NCBI GenBank assembly: GCA_964019335.1
Contig: OZ025748.1
Location: 248,001-312,000 of the forward strand
From: Diplonema japonicum
Taxonomy: Eukaryota > Euglenozoa > Diplonemea > Diplonemida > Diplonemidae
Length of the DNA: 64,000 bases
Direction: 5' to 3'
Shown here: one piece after another, positions 1-10,760 of the stretch
Layout of the letters: each line of letters starts with the position of its first letter
Numbering within the stretch: position 1 is the first letter of the stretch
Made by a program: the position numbers and the translations under genes
Notes under the pieces: generated by a model
The model's database searches: none
Told to the model about the DNA's origin: nothing
The model's input: only the letters and a program-made list of their open reading frames with translations

Positions 1-2
1 AG

Positions 3-263
3 TTCCACATCAGTGGAAGAAACGGCATGAAGATCAGAGGAAACCCCGCAAAATTGATGCGCGAAGGGCCTTCACAGTTTAGACACATCGCCGGAAGCAA
101 GGACGACATTAGAAGGAGCTACCTGTACAAACCGCAGACCCGCGAGAAGAAGGAGTTCTTGAGGAAGAGAATGGGCAGGTGGGCGATACCCACCCCTCTG
201 AACACGCAGTTTGTGAAGGGGATGCCGGCGTACACCACGAAGAGTAAATACCCCTCGGCTTAG
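3..263 (+). CDS. C-terminal part of an unrecognised protein (5' truncated)
   Basis: The frame is open from the left edge of the window to a TAG at 261-263, so this is the end of a longer gene. The first in-frame ATG is at 27, but the frame continues upstream of it and that ATG is probably internal. The visible 86 residues are basic and rich in Arg, Lys and Pro, with no hydrophobic segment and no motif I recognise. Composition is GC-rich like the other genes here, and the stop is followed after about 15 nt by a poly-A run, the usual boundary in this window. Function unknown. Confidence 0.6.
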   Translation, partial: FHISGRNGMKIRGNPAKLMREGPSQFRHIAGSKDDIRRSYLYKPQTREKKEFLRKRMGRWAIPTPLNTQFVKGMPAYTTKSKYPSA

Positions 264-274
264 GGCAACAACAA

Positions 275-311
<37 letters not shown>

Positions 312-375
312 ATCACATTATTTATTCTTCCGTTCCGCTCTCATAACCACGCTCCAGTAGATCTGAATCCCAGAC

Positions 376-948
376 ATGGAGGTCGGGCAATTAGTAGCCA
401 TGTTGGGCAAGATGGAGCGCACCATCGCTAGCTTGGTGCACAAGGTAGACCAGCTGACAGAAGAAGTGCGGGATCTGAAACAGGACCGCGACGTAGTGGT
501 CGTGGTAAAGAAGGGGAACGTGAAGGTGGTGAATTCTTCAGCAGACCACAAGGTGGCAAAACCGCAGACCACGAGGAAAGATCCTAAAATCGAATCGGTG
601 GCAAAAACGCCAAATTTCGTGGTGTGTCCTACGCAAAAAAGTAAAACGGACGAGTCTCGTGGTCAGCAAAAAGCACAGAAAAAGCCGGCGGCCGAGCCGC
701 CCGCGGCAACCGTAGTACAACTTTCAGACAATGTAATAAAGAACCAGAACCAGAATGAGAAACAAAAATCGTGTCCTGACAACACGCACGTCTCTCAGGA
801 TGCGCACAATGAACCGTCTGCACAGCGGGAATCCGAACGCAATGCGTCTACACAACAGCACAAGAAAACGAAGAAACGAGGAAAACGGGGCGGCGCGGGC
901 AGGCACAAGCCTCAAGACGCTGGGGGAGGGGGAGGGGAAGAGAAATAA
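376..948 (+). CDS. Small protein with N-terminal coiled coil and basic low-complexity tail
   Basis: 190 aa. Residues 5-40 form a short heptad-like helix (Leu, Val and Met spacing, EEVRDLKQDRD at its end). The rest is disordered, rich in Lys, Gln, Asn and Ser, and ends in a Lys/Arg/Gly-rich stretch (KKTKKRGKRGG) that could bind nucleic acid or be a nuclear signal. No catalytic domain is visible. A pyrimidine-rich stretch ending in CAG at 357, and a second CAG at 373, lie just upstream of the ATG and suit a splice acceptor. Function not recognised. Confidence 0.6.
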   Translation: MEVGQLVAMLGKMERTIASLVHKVDQLTEEVRDLKQDRDVVVVVKKGNVKVVNSSADHKVAKPQTTRKDPKIESVAKTPNFVVCPTQKSKTDESRGQQKAQKKPAAEPPAATVVQLSDNVIKNQNQNEKQKSCPDNTHVSQDAHNEPSAQRESERNASTQQHKKTKKRGKRGGAGRHKPQDAGGGGGEEK

Positions 949-1008
949 AACTTTTTTTTCCCCCCCCTCTCTTCTTTTTTTTTTCTCCCCTTCCTCCCAT
1001 CAAAACAT

Positions 1009-1010
1009 AG
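1009..1010 (+). promoter_or_regulatory. Candidate splice acceptor for the PH-like gene
   Basis: A roughly 45-nt pyrimidine tract (about 952-1000) is followed by AAAACATAG|G. No upstream in-frame exon is evident, so trans-splicing of a leader is a reasonable reading. Confidence 0.45.
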
Positions 1011-1050
1011 GTTTTAATACACACACAAAAAAAAAAAAAAAAAAAAAAAA

Positions 1051-1611
1051 ATGACTGACGCAGCAGATACCACTGTTACTGTCACAAAACCCGTGCCGCC
1101 CCCTGTAGTGGCCGTCCCAAAGAAGTTCGATAGTGGAAACACACACAGTTTTGTGAGGGTGAAGAAGCCAAGGAAGTTTGGTGGCTCCTCGATGAGATTC
1201 GTAGTGGTTGCCGGGAGATACCTGTTCCGGAGCCTGCCCAGCGGCATCTTGCGTGGGGTTGTACCTTTGGAGAATATTGCGGAGGTTCACGTAGAGCGAG
1301 AAAAGGCGCTGCTGGTCATGGATTCTGGACACAAGAACTGGAAACTTACAATTGATGTGTCCTTCAAGGGAAATACCCACTCGTCCGTCGAGGAAATCGT
1401 GAGTATCATCAACCAGGCAAGGGCCACATTTGTTCCAGCACCGGCCCCTCTTGTGATCAAAACTGGTAGCTTGCCTTCTTCTGGGTCATCGCGAACGTCT
1501 TCAAAAGCGCAAGTTAAAAAAATGCTTTTCTTGAGAGGGATGCAGCCTATGAAACCCGTGGCTGAAGGGGTCAAACTTACTCCAAGCATGCTAGATGGCG
1601 TGAACTTCTAG
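1051..1611 (+). CDS. PH-like domain protein
   Basis: 186 aa. Residues 35-125 look like a pleckstrin-homology-type fold: alternating beta strands (MRFVVVAGRYLFRSL, GVVPLENIAEVHVERE, ALLVMDSGHKNWKLTIDV) followed by a helix (SSVEEIVSIINQAR) that would be the closing C-terminal helix. The N-terminus is Thr/Val/Pro-rich and the last 55 residues are Ser/Lys-rich and probably flexible. The ATG follows a 22-nt A run, and a strong pyrimidine tract ending in ATAG at 1010 lies 40 nt upstream. The family is inferred from the strand and helix pattern, not from an exact motif, so phosphoinositide or protein binding is only a possibility. Confidence 0.6.
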   Translation: MTDAADTTVTVTKPVPPPVVAVPKKFDSGNTHSFVRVKKPRKFGGSSMRFVVVAGRYLFRSLPSGILRGVVPLENIAEVHVEREKALLVMDSGHKNWKLTIDVSFKGNTHSSVEEIVSIINQARATFVPAPAPLVIKTGSLPSSGSSRTSSKAQVKKMLFLRGMQPMKPVAEGVKLTPSMLDGVNF

Positions 1612-3209
1612 GTTCGCAGAGAGTGAGGAGGAAAAAAAGAAGGAAAAAAAAATTTTTTTTTATTGTATTGCCATTTGACCTATTCTTTTTGAGTAAGGTT
1701 TGTGGGGGTACTGTGTTGGAAAAAAAAAAAAAAAAGAAAGAAAAGAAAGAAAAGATGGGGAAGTGTTCTTCTTAACCACTTCTCCTTAATTTAACTCCCC
1801 CTCTCCCCACTTGTAAAAAGAAAAAAATTAAAAAAAAAATAACTAGTGAGGGGGGGAAGAAAAAAAACCCCTCCCCCTCATGTTCTCTTCTCTTCTTTCT
1901 CTCTCTGTTTTTCCTATTTTAAAAAAAAAAAATGTGAGTTAATTAACTGCCAACACAAAAAGAATAATTAAAGTGTATTACTCTTGTTACATTTCCCATT
2001 CTCTTTTTTTTTCTTCTTGGGACAGCAGGACCAAGTGCCTTCAGTTCTTGGTTTGTAGGTATTCGCACCAAGTCCAAAAGTAAGGCAAGGGAGACAGACT
2101 GTGACATGTTGATCACATTTTTATCCTTTTGTCCTTTGATATTTCTGTCACAAAGTGGAGCCATATTCTCCTTAACACAGTTTAATTTCCCCCTTTTTTT
2201 TTATTTGTCCCTCTATTTATTTCATTCAAATCATTTGAAATTGGAAAGAAAAAAAAAGGGGGGGAGAAAAGAAGGAAGTCAAACTTTCTCTTTCCCCCCC
2301 CTCCCCCCTCTTCATTTTTTTTCCTTCATTTTCTTTGATCTGCATTTTCTTTAATAAAGAACAGAGCAGAAAAATGATTTTCGAATTCCTCTCCTCTCGC
2401 ACTATCTCTTTTATTTTCTCTTTCTTGCCATCATTTATTTTTTTGGCAAATTTCCTTAAGCAATGAAATCTTTGCATAAAAAAAGAAAAAGTAGCATTCT
2501 ACAGCCTATGCTGGTCAGATAGAAAGTGTTACTTTTTTTTTTTGTTCTTCTTTTTTTTCACAAATTACCCCAGAAACCCCCGATAGGGGGGTGGGGGCCT
2601 CTCTCCACATATTCCCGACACATGAATTTAAAAAAAAAAAAAACCTTTTTTGCTTTTTTTTTTTTTGTTTCTTTTCTTCTTTTCTTCCCTCCTTCTTCCT
2701 TTCTGCAAAAACCCCTTTACCTATGTTTCTATTGCTTCATCAGCGGGCTTAACAAGGATGCCTTAAGATAGGAGTGGAAATAGGAACGAGATGGAAAAGG
2801 CGGGTGGAATGGGGGAAAAAAAAAAAGGAGGAAGAAAAAAGAAAAGTGTATTAATTTACTTCAAAAAAAGAAAAAAGCAGAATAGAGAAGGGGGAAAAAA
2901 AAAAAAAAAAAAGATCAAGTCGCCCCTCCCCCCCTCTCATTCTTCCTCTATTTCAAAACATAAGAAAAATACAAAACCATGTTTGATTTTGTCGGGAGGC
3001 GAATTCCCTCCTGCCATTTCCGGTTCAGCCGGTTACAGAGAAAAACGGTGAAATGCCCCTTCTGTACAGCACACGAGGGAGTTTTAAAAAAAAAAAAAGA
3101 ATCTTTGGGTCACCATGGTTTTATTGTGTTTTCTTCAGTTTTTTTTTTTTTTAATTTTTTTTTATTTGCATATTTTTCTTGAAAGTACGCAAGCACGCAT
3201 ACCTGAAGT

Positions 3210-3244
<35 letters not shown>

Positions 3245-4019
3245 CCCTTTTTTTTTCCTGCGTGAAAAAGAGACAGTCTGGGTAACGTGTTCTCGGGGTT
3301 ATAAACTTTTCTCCAGGGTTTCTACCCCGTTGCATGTTTCAACAAAACGGGCTCCTCTTTTCTTCTTTTTTTTTTATTCGATTAAAAAAAAAGAAGGGGC
3401 GAAAAATGAAAAAGAAAAATGAAAAAAAAAAAGTAATTTTTTTTTTCTTTCCTCTTTTCGTTTTCCCCCCCCTTCATCCGAGCATCTTTAAATTTCTTCT
3501 TTCTTTTTTCATATATTTTGTCTCAAAGAGAAAGTTTAAACACTGGCCATTTTGTTGGTAGGCATTTTTCACTACTTTCTTGTACTCCCTCCCTCCCCCC
3601 ATCCTCGAATCAGTCTGACTTCCTCTTTTTTTTTTTTTTTTTTTGTACATTCCTTCCTTCTAGTTTTATCTTTGGGCCAAAAGCCGTATTCATCCTTTCT
3701 TTAAAAAAAGGGAACTAGAAGATTAAAAAAAAAAAACTCTCAAAATAAAATGGGCGGACGAGGGTAGGAATCCTTCCCTCTCCTTCACATAGTTCAATTT
3801 TCTTCCTGCATTTTTTGCATTTTTTGACTAGCTTGTTTTTCTTTTTTTTTTCTTTCTTATTTCCCCCTTTTCGTGTGAACATGTTAATGTCAAGGCAGCT
3901 CAAAAAAAAAGGGGGGGGTAAAAAAAAAACCCCGTCAATCTAAATCTAACTTCATGTAATTCCTATATTTATTATATTATCCCAACAAAAAAAAAAACGC
4001 CCCCCCAGACAAAAAAAAA
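1612..4019. other. Gene-free spacer rich in homopolymers
   Basis: About 2.4 kb with stops in all frames and dense A, T, C and G runs, including roughly 31 T at 3213-3243. Small islands of normal complexity occur near 2025-2110 and 2980-3085. The latter has short hairpins (GGAGG/CCTCC and CCGG/CCGG). No tRNA, rRNA or snRNA signature could be identified. Confidence 0.6.
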
Positions 4020-5372
4020 ATGCCACGAAGCGTAGGCGAAGCAAGCGAGGCAAGCACCATTATGGAGTCGACTGCAGAAGGAGGCCCGGCAGAGGAGACC
4101 CTCGCGGCTGTGTTCGCCAGGTTTGCAGGCAGCAACGACCATGGCTCAGCACCCGGGAAGAGCTTCGAGGAAAACCCCCCGGTAGAACTGGTACCCACGA
4201 GAGAAGAAATGGAAGAAGGTGGCGTGAGACTCCTCTACCACCAGTGCGTGAACGCTCTGGCCTTTATGGGCCTGTTCTCTTCATCTGAGATGATGACGGC
4301 TGCCGACCAACGTGTCGCCATGCGTCTCTGGCCAAGATTCTCACCAAAACAAGACGGAAGATGCTACTTCAACGACTTTATCAAAGTTGTAAGAAAACTT
4401 CACGCCAAACGCTTACAAACTGTCACGACAGTCACGACAACCAAACCGGAAACGCATCACCGCCGGATATCTCCCGTGCGGCCCTTGAAGACAAAACTCT
4501 TTGAAAAGACCCTATCACCACGCGCCCCTTCTGAAGTAGCAACCAACGACGAAAGAGACCTAAAACTCGCCCAAGCAGAGGCCACCATGCAAGAGCTCCG
4601 CTCAGAAGTCTCGTTTCTCCAGAAGGAACTTCGAACCGCAAAGTCCTCCAACCACAACGAAATCAAAAAACTAAAGGAAAGCTACAGATTGGAAAAGGTT
4701 AAAACACAAGCTTTGAGGGAAAAACTCGAAGAATGCTCCGGAAGCAAGACCAGAGTTCTAATGCTGGAAGACGAGGTTGAGGAGCTCAAAAAATGCTTGG
4801 ACGAAGAAGTGGAACGTAGGGTAGCAGAGGTTAAGGCGATGAAGACCACGGTGAACATGCTGCAAAAGAAAACAGAGCAAACACCTCCCGTGTCACCTGC
4901 TCGTGAAAGTTCTGGAAGGGAGAAAGAAGGTGAGGTGGGCCGCACTACCCCGACACCACCCTGTGCCCCTGTGTGGGACAGGCCCGGCCGACCTTATCTC
5001 AGCATGCTGTCACCAACACGAGGCGGTGCAAGGAGCCATACCAATGGTACTTCGGTGAACGGCAGTCAACGGGCCGAGTATTTAGACACTCACGAAGTTG
5101 AAAGCTTCCCTTCATCGCACGAGCCACGTGAGCCGTCTGTGTCCCCCAACGACAGCGAACCGGGGCATGACCTTTTGATTCCTATTCCTGGTGGGGGGTC
5201 TCAGCTTATAAGGGTCGACACTTCAGCCTTGCAGGTCATGTCGCAGGGGTCGCGGGGGCCTGTCCGTGTGCCTTTGAGCGCTCCAGCCCTTCCTCATAGA
5301 AAGATTGTGTCGCCTGGTCGTGCTGGGCATGCTGGGCGGGAGCAGCATAGAAGGATTCCTCATTACCCTTGA
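4020..5372 (+). CDS. Coiled-coil protein of unknown function
   Basis: 450 aa. Residues 60-125 form a compact helical region (VRLLYHQCVNALAFMGLFSS, FNDFIKVVRKLH) that is vaguely EF-hand or calponin-like but has no clear metal-binding loop. Residues about 175-290 are a long coiled coil with regular heptads. The last 160 residues are Pro/Ser/Gly-rich and disordered. The ATG lies 12 nt after a C-tract ending in CAG (AG at 4007-4008), a convincing splice acceptor with an A-rich leader. Length and layout suggest a cytoskeletal or basal-body component, but that is inference only. Confidence 0.7.
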   Translation: MPRSVGEASEASTIMESTAEGGPAEETLAAVFARFAGSNDHGSAPGKSFEENPPVELVPTREEMEEGGVRLLYHQCVNALAFMGLFSSSEMMTAADQRVAMRLWPRFSPKQDGRCYFNDFIKVVRKLHAKRLQTVTTVTTTKPETHHRRISPVRPLKTKLFEKTLSPRAPSEVATNDERDLKLAQAEATMQELRSEVSFLQKELRTAKSSNHNEIKKLKESYRLEKVKTQALREKLEECSGSKTRVLMLEDEVEELKKCLDEEVERRVAEVKAMKTTVNMLQKKTEQTPPVSPARESSGREKEGEVGRTTPTPPCAPVWDRPGRPYLSMLSPTRGGARSHTNGTSVNGSQRAEYLDTHEVESFPSSHEPREPSVSPNDSEPGHDLLIPIPGGGSQLIRVDTSALQVMSQGSRGPVRVPLSAPALPHRKIVSPGRAGHAGREQHRRIPHYP

Positions 5373-5380
5373 AGGGGGAC

Positions 5381-5423
<43 letters not shown>

Positions 5424-5966
5424 ACTCCTATATAACTCTTGTTGTTATTGTTTGTACTTTCTCCCCCCCCCCCCCCCCCCGCTTTTTTATGCTTTGTTTT
5501 TTTTTTTTAACACCCTCCGCCTCACTTCTTTTTTTTTCCCTCAACCTGACAACAAGTGAGAATGTCGCACCGTCTGGGAGGGGGAGAGAATGGGGGGGGA
5601 AATTAAAAAAGAAAATGGAGAAGAAAGTAAATGGAAAAAAAAAAAAAGGAGAAAAAAAAAAAAAAAAAGGCTCCTCCCTTGTTCTTTTGTCGGGGTGAGA
5701 TAATGGTGCTGGTGGTGTATGAAGGTTTTTTTTTTTTTTTTTTGTTTTAACAATATTATTGTCGAGACTAAAAACTAGTTGATGGCAGCGTAATGAGCTA
5801 TTTTATTAGGTAAAATTCCGCTCGTGCGCACAAACAAATGGAGCGCCAAACTAGTTTTTTTCTTTTCTTTCTACCTGACAAATCGTTGCTGTCTCTTTGT
5901 GTCAAACAGGGCGCAAAAAAGGCTATAAAAAATGGCTAAAAGTCTTAACCCGCGGTAAATTCAGGA

Positions 5967-5997
<31 letters not shown>

Positions 5998-6366
5998 GGC
6001 AAATAATTTTGCCTCGTACTCCACTCCCAGCGTCATAAAAAAACCCGACACGCGAGAAAAAAAAAAGAGGAAAAAAAAAAAAGGAAATTAAAGGATATAA
6101 AAGCACCCCCCTCCCCCCACCCTAGATTAGATTGTTAATTTTTTAAACCCTCCCAACGGTAGCTTTAGTCCTTCGCGTAGACACCCCTCCCCCAAAAAAG
6201 AAAAAAATCCGATATTTTAGAAGTATCTACGAGGATTGACCCCCCCCCCCCCATTTCTCCTTTCTTTTTTTTAAAAAGATTTTCTTCCATCCTTTAATTA
6301 GCTCTAAATTTGTCGGATTTAGTTCCTTTTTTTTTAACATAAATATATATTTCTGTTCTTTTCAAA

Positions 6367-6417
<51 letters not shown>

Positions 6418-6437
6418 AAGGGAAGAAAAAACAAAAC
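5373..6437. other. Spacer with one copy of a dispersed repeat
   Basis: A spacer of about 1.1 kb containing runs of 30 or more T, 20 C and long A tracts. Positions 5751-5849 belong to a dispersed family (see separate repeat entries). No open frame of normal composition is present. The final 60 nt before the thioesterase ATG are almost pure A. Confidence 0.6.
5751..5849 (-). repeat. Dispersed repeat family, copy 1
   Basis: On the minus strand this reads ATTTGTTTGTGCGCAC, then an AATAAAATAG box, then CGCTGCC and a TTTTTAGTCTCGACAATA block. The same order of blocks recurs, diverged, at 11857-12029 and 28181-28330, and partly at 10761-10874. Confidence 0.5.
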
Positions 6438-7376
6438 ATGATGAACCGCACGGTAATTGCCCTGGCGATGCTGGGGGTTGTGAGCGGGTTCAGGCTCACG
6501 GAGCTTGAGGGAGAGCTGAAGAAAAACAGCGAGGCGGGGCGTCTCCCCACAGTGACAGCACACGGGATGGGAGACAGCTGCTTCAACAGGGGTTTCAAAC
6601 AGCTGACGGAGGCGGTGGCGAACACAACGGGAAGCTACGCCGTGTGCATCCCCGGGGCTCCTAACGAGCCTGAAGACACGCTGTCAGGGTTCTTTGTGAA
6701 CATGAACGAGAACGTCAAGATCTTCGCGAAGAAGGTGAAGGAGGACCCGAAGCTCGCAGGTGGCTTCAATGCGATCGGGTTGTCGCAGGGGAACAGCGTG
6801 ATCAGGGGGTACATCCAGAAGTACAACGACCCCCCTGTGAAGACATGGCTGTCCGTCCACGGTACTGTAATGGGTGTCGCAGGCTTCCCGAACTGCAACC
6901 CTGCTGGGCTTCTTGCCCCCGTGTGCGACCAGCTGGACGAGAAGCTTGGTGACGAGGCCTACTACATTGAGACACAGGAGGCACTCTTCCAGGCGAACTA
7001 CTTCCGCGACCCTATGAGGGTGAACACCTCGCAGTACAAAAGGAACTCGCAGCTCGGGGAGTGGAACGGTGAGGGTGAGAGGGTGAACCCTCTGTACAAG
7101 GAGAACTTCGTCAAGGTGGAGAGGTTCGCCATGATCAAGGCGATGAAGGACACGATGGTGTACCCCAACTGGGGTGAGTGGTGGGGGCAGTTCACCCCCG
7201 GCTCCTACCACACCATCCAGAAGATCAACGAGACCGACATGTACCAGAGGGACACCTTCGGACTCAAGACCGTCCACGAGGCCGGGAAGATCCTCTTTAA
7301 CCACACCGACGGTAACCACCTTGTCTTCTCCATGGAGCAGCTCGAGTGGTGGGTCAACAACTACTTCCTTGGGTGA
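6438..7376 (+). CDS. Palmitoyl-protein thioesterase (PPT1 family)
   Basis: 312 aa lysosomal alpha/beta hydrolase that removes S-acyl groups from cysteines of lipidated proteins. The N-terminus (VIALAMLGVVSGF) is a signal peptide. The family hallmark HGMGDSC is at residues 42-48. The nucleophile Ser116 is in GLSQGN, the acid Asp238 is in MKDTMVYP and the His294 is in DGNHLVFS. All three align with the Ser/Asp/His triad of human PPT1 and their order is intact. Length matches the family (about 300 aa). Possible N-glycosylation sequons (NTT, NTS, NET, NHT) fit a secretory-lysosomal route. The gene appears single-exon and ends cleanly; a T run and another possible gene follow. The ATG is at the end of a long A-rich leader. 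Confidence 0.93.
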   Translation: MMNRTVIALAMLGVVSGFRLTELEGELKKNSEAGRLPTVTAHGMGDSCFNRGFKQLTEAVANTTGSYAVCIPGAPNEPEDTLSGFFVNMNENVKIFAKKVKEDPKLAGGFNAIGLSQGNSVIRGYIQKYNDPPVKTWLSVHGTVMGVAGFPNCNPAGLLAPVCDQLDEKLGDEAYYIETQEALFQANYFRDPMRVNTSQYKRNSQLGEWNGEGERVNPLYKENFVKVERFAMIKAMKDTMVYPNWGEWWGQFTPGSYHTIQKINETDMYQRDTFGLKTVHEAGKILFNHTDGNHLVFSMEQLEWWVNNYFLG

Positions 7377-7403
7377 ACGCTGTGATGGAAGTTTAAAAGT
7401 GTT

Positions 7404-7413
7404 ATGGTGAGTG

Positions 7414-7444
<31 letters not shown>

Positions 7445-7675
7445 TTTCAACATCGTTATCTCTTTTCCTTTTTTTCAGGGAGACTGCAGAAGAAGGTGAA
7501 AGGAAGGAGGGCCTTCCCTGCTGAACCATGCAAGAGAGTACATACGCTGCGATCAATCGGAGGGACGAAGGCGGTGATCGGATGGAGTAGAAGAGCAATG
7601 TTTGCATCAACGAAGACCAAGTACGACCTGGAGGAGCTGGGGAAGCAATGGGCAAAGGAAAGAAGGAAAAAGTAG
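7404..7675 (+). CDS. Possible 62-aa basic protein encoded by two exons
   Basis: Proposed structure: join(7404..7406, 7490..7675). An ATG is followed directly by a perfect donor (GTGAGT at 7407), then a long T tract, then acceptors at 7478 and 7489. Splicing to the second acceptor joins ATG to an open frame of 61 basic codons ending in TAG at 7673-7675, in DNA of coding-like composition between two homopolymer tracts. The product would be rich in Lys, Arg and Gly (ends WAKERRKK), like a small ribosomal or mitochondrial protein, but I recognise no family. Alternatively the island is the 3' part of an unspliced or non-coding transcript. It rests on splice-site logic alone. Confidence 0.35.
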
Positions 7676-7934
7676 CCAAGCTGGGGAGGAGACCGGCACG
7701 ACCACCGAAGAAGGAGAAACCGCTGCTGAAGGGGGATAGGTGCAGGTAGAGCATGAGAACAAGGGGGCGTCTCACAACGACTTCCTTTAACTCTTTTTCC
7801 TTTTTTTTTTTGTTTGAAAAGATGAAAGAGAGATTAGGTGGAGGGAAAAAAAAAAAAAGGAAACAAACTTTTTTTTATTTAATACGTGTTTTTTGCATCT
7901 CGGAAACAAAAAAAAAAATTGAAAAGAATGAAAG

Positions 7935-7965
<31 letters not shown>

Positions 7966-8613
7966 AAGAAGAAGAGGAAGAGGATGGGGGTGGTTGGACA
8001 TACGATTGAGGGAAATAGATGGGCAAGGTTCAGCTTTGCTACGTAATTTTCTCCGTTCACTTCCTGCTGCTCCCCGCCCTACTCAGCCCTTTTGATCCTT
8101 TTTTTTTTAATTTTTTTATTTTATTTATTTATTTTTTTTTTTGCTGTGGTACTCCCCCCCCCCCCCCCCCCCCCCCATTAGCCCCTTTTCTCTCTCTCTT
8201 TTCATTATTGGTTTTATTTTTTTTTTTCTTAATTTTTACGCTAATTTAAAAAAAAAAATCACCTCAGGGCAAAGACAATTAAAAAAAAAACACACAAAAA
8301 AAACACAACACAAACTCGCACCCCCCCCTTCCCCGTCTTTTATCCCCTACTTTTTTTTTCTTAAGAAATAATGAGGTAAAAAGAAATAAAAAAGAAACCT
8401 TTTTTCTTTTTCTCCCCTACCCCCCCCCCCCCACCACCACCGGTAAATAAAGTAACCCTCCTTTTTTATATACAAATTTTTTTTTCTTTCTTTCTTTATT
8501 TCTTTTATAAGATAAGAGAAAAAAAAATCGAAAGAAAAAAAAATCTTTTTTATAAAAAAAAAACCCCCCCATTTTTTTTTTCTCTTCTCTTTCCTCCCCA
8601 CTCCCCCTTTAGT
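7676..8613. other. Spacer with long homopolymer tracts
   Basis: The first 100 nt are of normal complexity. The remainder is A, T and C runs (for example about 24 C at 8153-8176). It ends in a strong pyrimidine tract leading to the acceptor at 8612. No gene is visible. Confidence 0.6.
8611..8612 (+). promoter_or_regulatory. Splice acceptor one base before an ATG
   Basis: CCTCCCCACTCCCCCTTTAG|T|ATG. Only one base separates the AG from the start codon, so the 5' leader must come from elsewhere, either a spliced leader or an upstream exon. Confidence 0.55.
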
Positions 8614-10344
8614 ATGGAACACACAGTACCAGCTTTGGTTCTTGCTGCAACTGTGTGGCTGACAACGGTACTGGGAGATGTGGTGCCGTACGTGGCGTTT
8701 GGGTACACGGACGACCCTTTTGTCAAATTCGGTCGGGGTATGCTTGGAGGGGATGGGGCAAACTGGCTGTACTGCACCATACCTTCCATGGCCATGACCA
8801 TTGTTCAAGAGGGAGTGGGTGTAACAGCTATCCTAACAGCAATGGCGTCATGGTTAATAGGCTTAGGGACCGTTCTAAGCAGAGAAGAGAGCGTCGATAC
8901 CATGGTAGTCCCTGAGGTATCGTCACGACCGTTAATGCCACGCAGGCTGCTACTATGCTCTGCTGTTTTAAAGTACAGTCTACAGCTGATAATTTTCGTG
9001 AACAGGGTTGCAACCTGCCCGACGGTGTTCATTACGGGAACTTTTGACATGCACGCGGGTGCTGCGTCGGCATTGTTCCTTGTAGTGGCGTTGTTTTTCG
9101 CTACCGCGGAGCCACGGCCCGACACTACTGTCGACGATTCGCGAGATAAATCGCTGTTCTGCCTCACCGTATCCATCGTTCTTGCAGCGCTTGGAAAAGC
9201 TGTTTACGTTATTGGTGCAACAGACATCGCTGAACCACTTCGAAACACCATTTTACTAGCATCCTTCTTAATCGTCATCACGTGTCTGATCGCGTTAGTG
9301 GCTGTTATAACAGGTTACATCCACAACCCTTGTATTGTACCGCCTGCTGTAACGACTGGGTTGTCCATCACCATTGCTATTATGGCTGTTGTTCGTTTCG
9401 CTGCTGAAACGCTGCTGACAAACCCTTTTCAGGTCGCGGATTTGACTGAGCTGGTTGCAATGGGGCTCTTCGGGTGGGCAATGGCACTGACCGTTGTTTC
9501 GGAAAAGGACCAGATATTCTACCGGTTCAGAGTGCAGCGCGTGAACCACCTTTGGGTCCGTTTCTGTGTTGTTTTGTTCGCTGTCTTACTCGGTAACACC
9601 GCGCAGTTGTGTATGTTCTACCGAAACGGACTGCACACGTTGGGTGGAATGGTCGCCTTTACCGGTTCATCGGTACAATTACTGTGCATTGTGGTCTCGT
9701 CGGGAAGATGGTTTTGGATGAACAATCTTGAACTGGATCTGAGAATATCAGTGGCGTTGTCGATCGGTGCAATGTTGGGTGCCTTTGCTTCATTTATGAC
9801 AAATTTAACCGTTTTGGGATTGATTACCTTTATAAGATGTGTTACGGCCGCTGTGATATTATGCCGGGTTTTACCGCCGTTGAGGTGGGGCAACAGGGAG
9901 GAGACTGCGGTATACTATGCGTTAAGTATCGAGGCGATTCAGTCGAAAATGGTGTCGTTTTGTTGCGTGCTTCCGTTGTTGCACTCCACCACCCGGCCGT
10001 CTGTCATCTCAGTGTGGTTCTCGTTGATGTTGGCCTTAGTTGCCGTGTTTTATATGGTGCAGCAGCATATTCCTGAGAAGACGAGGTTTGCGTCGCAAGG
10101 GAGTGTGTCGCTGGTGGTTGAGTCCTTGGTTCCCATCCTTGCGCTGTTTTTCACGGTGGTGCTGACAGCGGAGTACGCTTGGCATTATGCGGACACGTTT
10201 GCGTCTATGGACAACAATGCCTACAGAAGCGGGTCGGAGGGGGTGAGCATTGTGTCTGGATCGGTCCGCGATGTACTGGGTGTGTTCGCCGTGGTGCTGC
10301 TTTGGCCCTTTTGTTTGATTGAGGATTTGCCAGAAGTATGTTGG

Positions 10345-10376
<32 letters not shown>

Positions 10377-10432
10377 GTGACACATCTCCTTCTGAACACC
10401 GCTGGAACTCCGAATCTGATATGGAAGTCTAG
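8614..10432 (+). CDS. Polytopic membrane protein, about 14-16 membrane spans, unknown function
   Basis: Proposed structure: join(8614..10335, 10376..10432), 592 aa. Hydrophobic helices cover nearly the whole length, for example VPALVLAATVWLTTVLG, NTILLASFLIVITCLIALVA, FCVVLFAVLLGNTAQLC and LVPILALFFTVVLTAEYAW. There is no signal or loop motif I can assign to a transporter family. The genomic frame runs into about 30 A residues and would give a poly-Lys tail. However, a GTATGT donor at 10336 and an AG at 10374-10375 delimit a 40-nt intron whose removal keeps the frame and adds a polar tail (CDTSPSEHRWNSESDMEV) before a TAG. I prefer the spliced form. Confidence 0.75.
10336..10375 (+). other. 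Poly-A intron (40 nt) in the membrane-protein gene
   Basis: GTATGTTGG followed by A repeated to AG. It is phase 0, exactly at a codon boundary. Its length is not a multiple of three, so splicing changes the downstream frame to one with a plausible tail. Confidence 0.6.
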
Positions 10433-10450
10433 ATGGGGGGAGGGGGGATG

Positions 10451-10483
<33 letters not shown>

Positions 10484-10588
10484 TTTTTGGTCTGTTTTTT
10501 TTTTTTTTTTTTTCCCTTCTCTTTATTATTATTATTGTCACCATCCCCCTCCCCACAGTCTCACACGCCTTTTTTTTTATCTCTCTCT

Positions 10589-10631
<43 letters not shown>

Positions 10632-10760
10632 CTTTGAAGTTTTCAAAAAAAGAAAAGAAAAAAAAAAAGAAGGTTCCCTTCAATAAGAAAAAAAAAAGAA
10701 GGAAACGTACTACCATAATAAACCCCCCCCCCTTTTTTTACCCCGTTCTTTTTTTTTTTG

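Noticed and set aside
3020-3070. U6 snRNA, from an ACAGAGA match
   Set aside because: Only the heptamer matches; the AGC triad and surrounding U6 sequence are missing.
6684-7319. 211-codon minus-strand frame
   Set aside because: Antisense of the thioesterase gene, whose catalytic motifs fix the coding strand.
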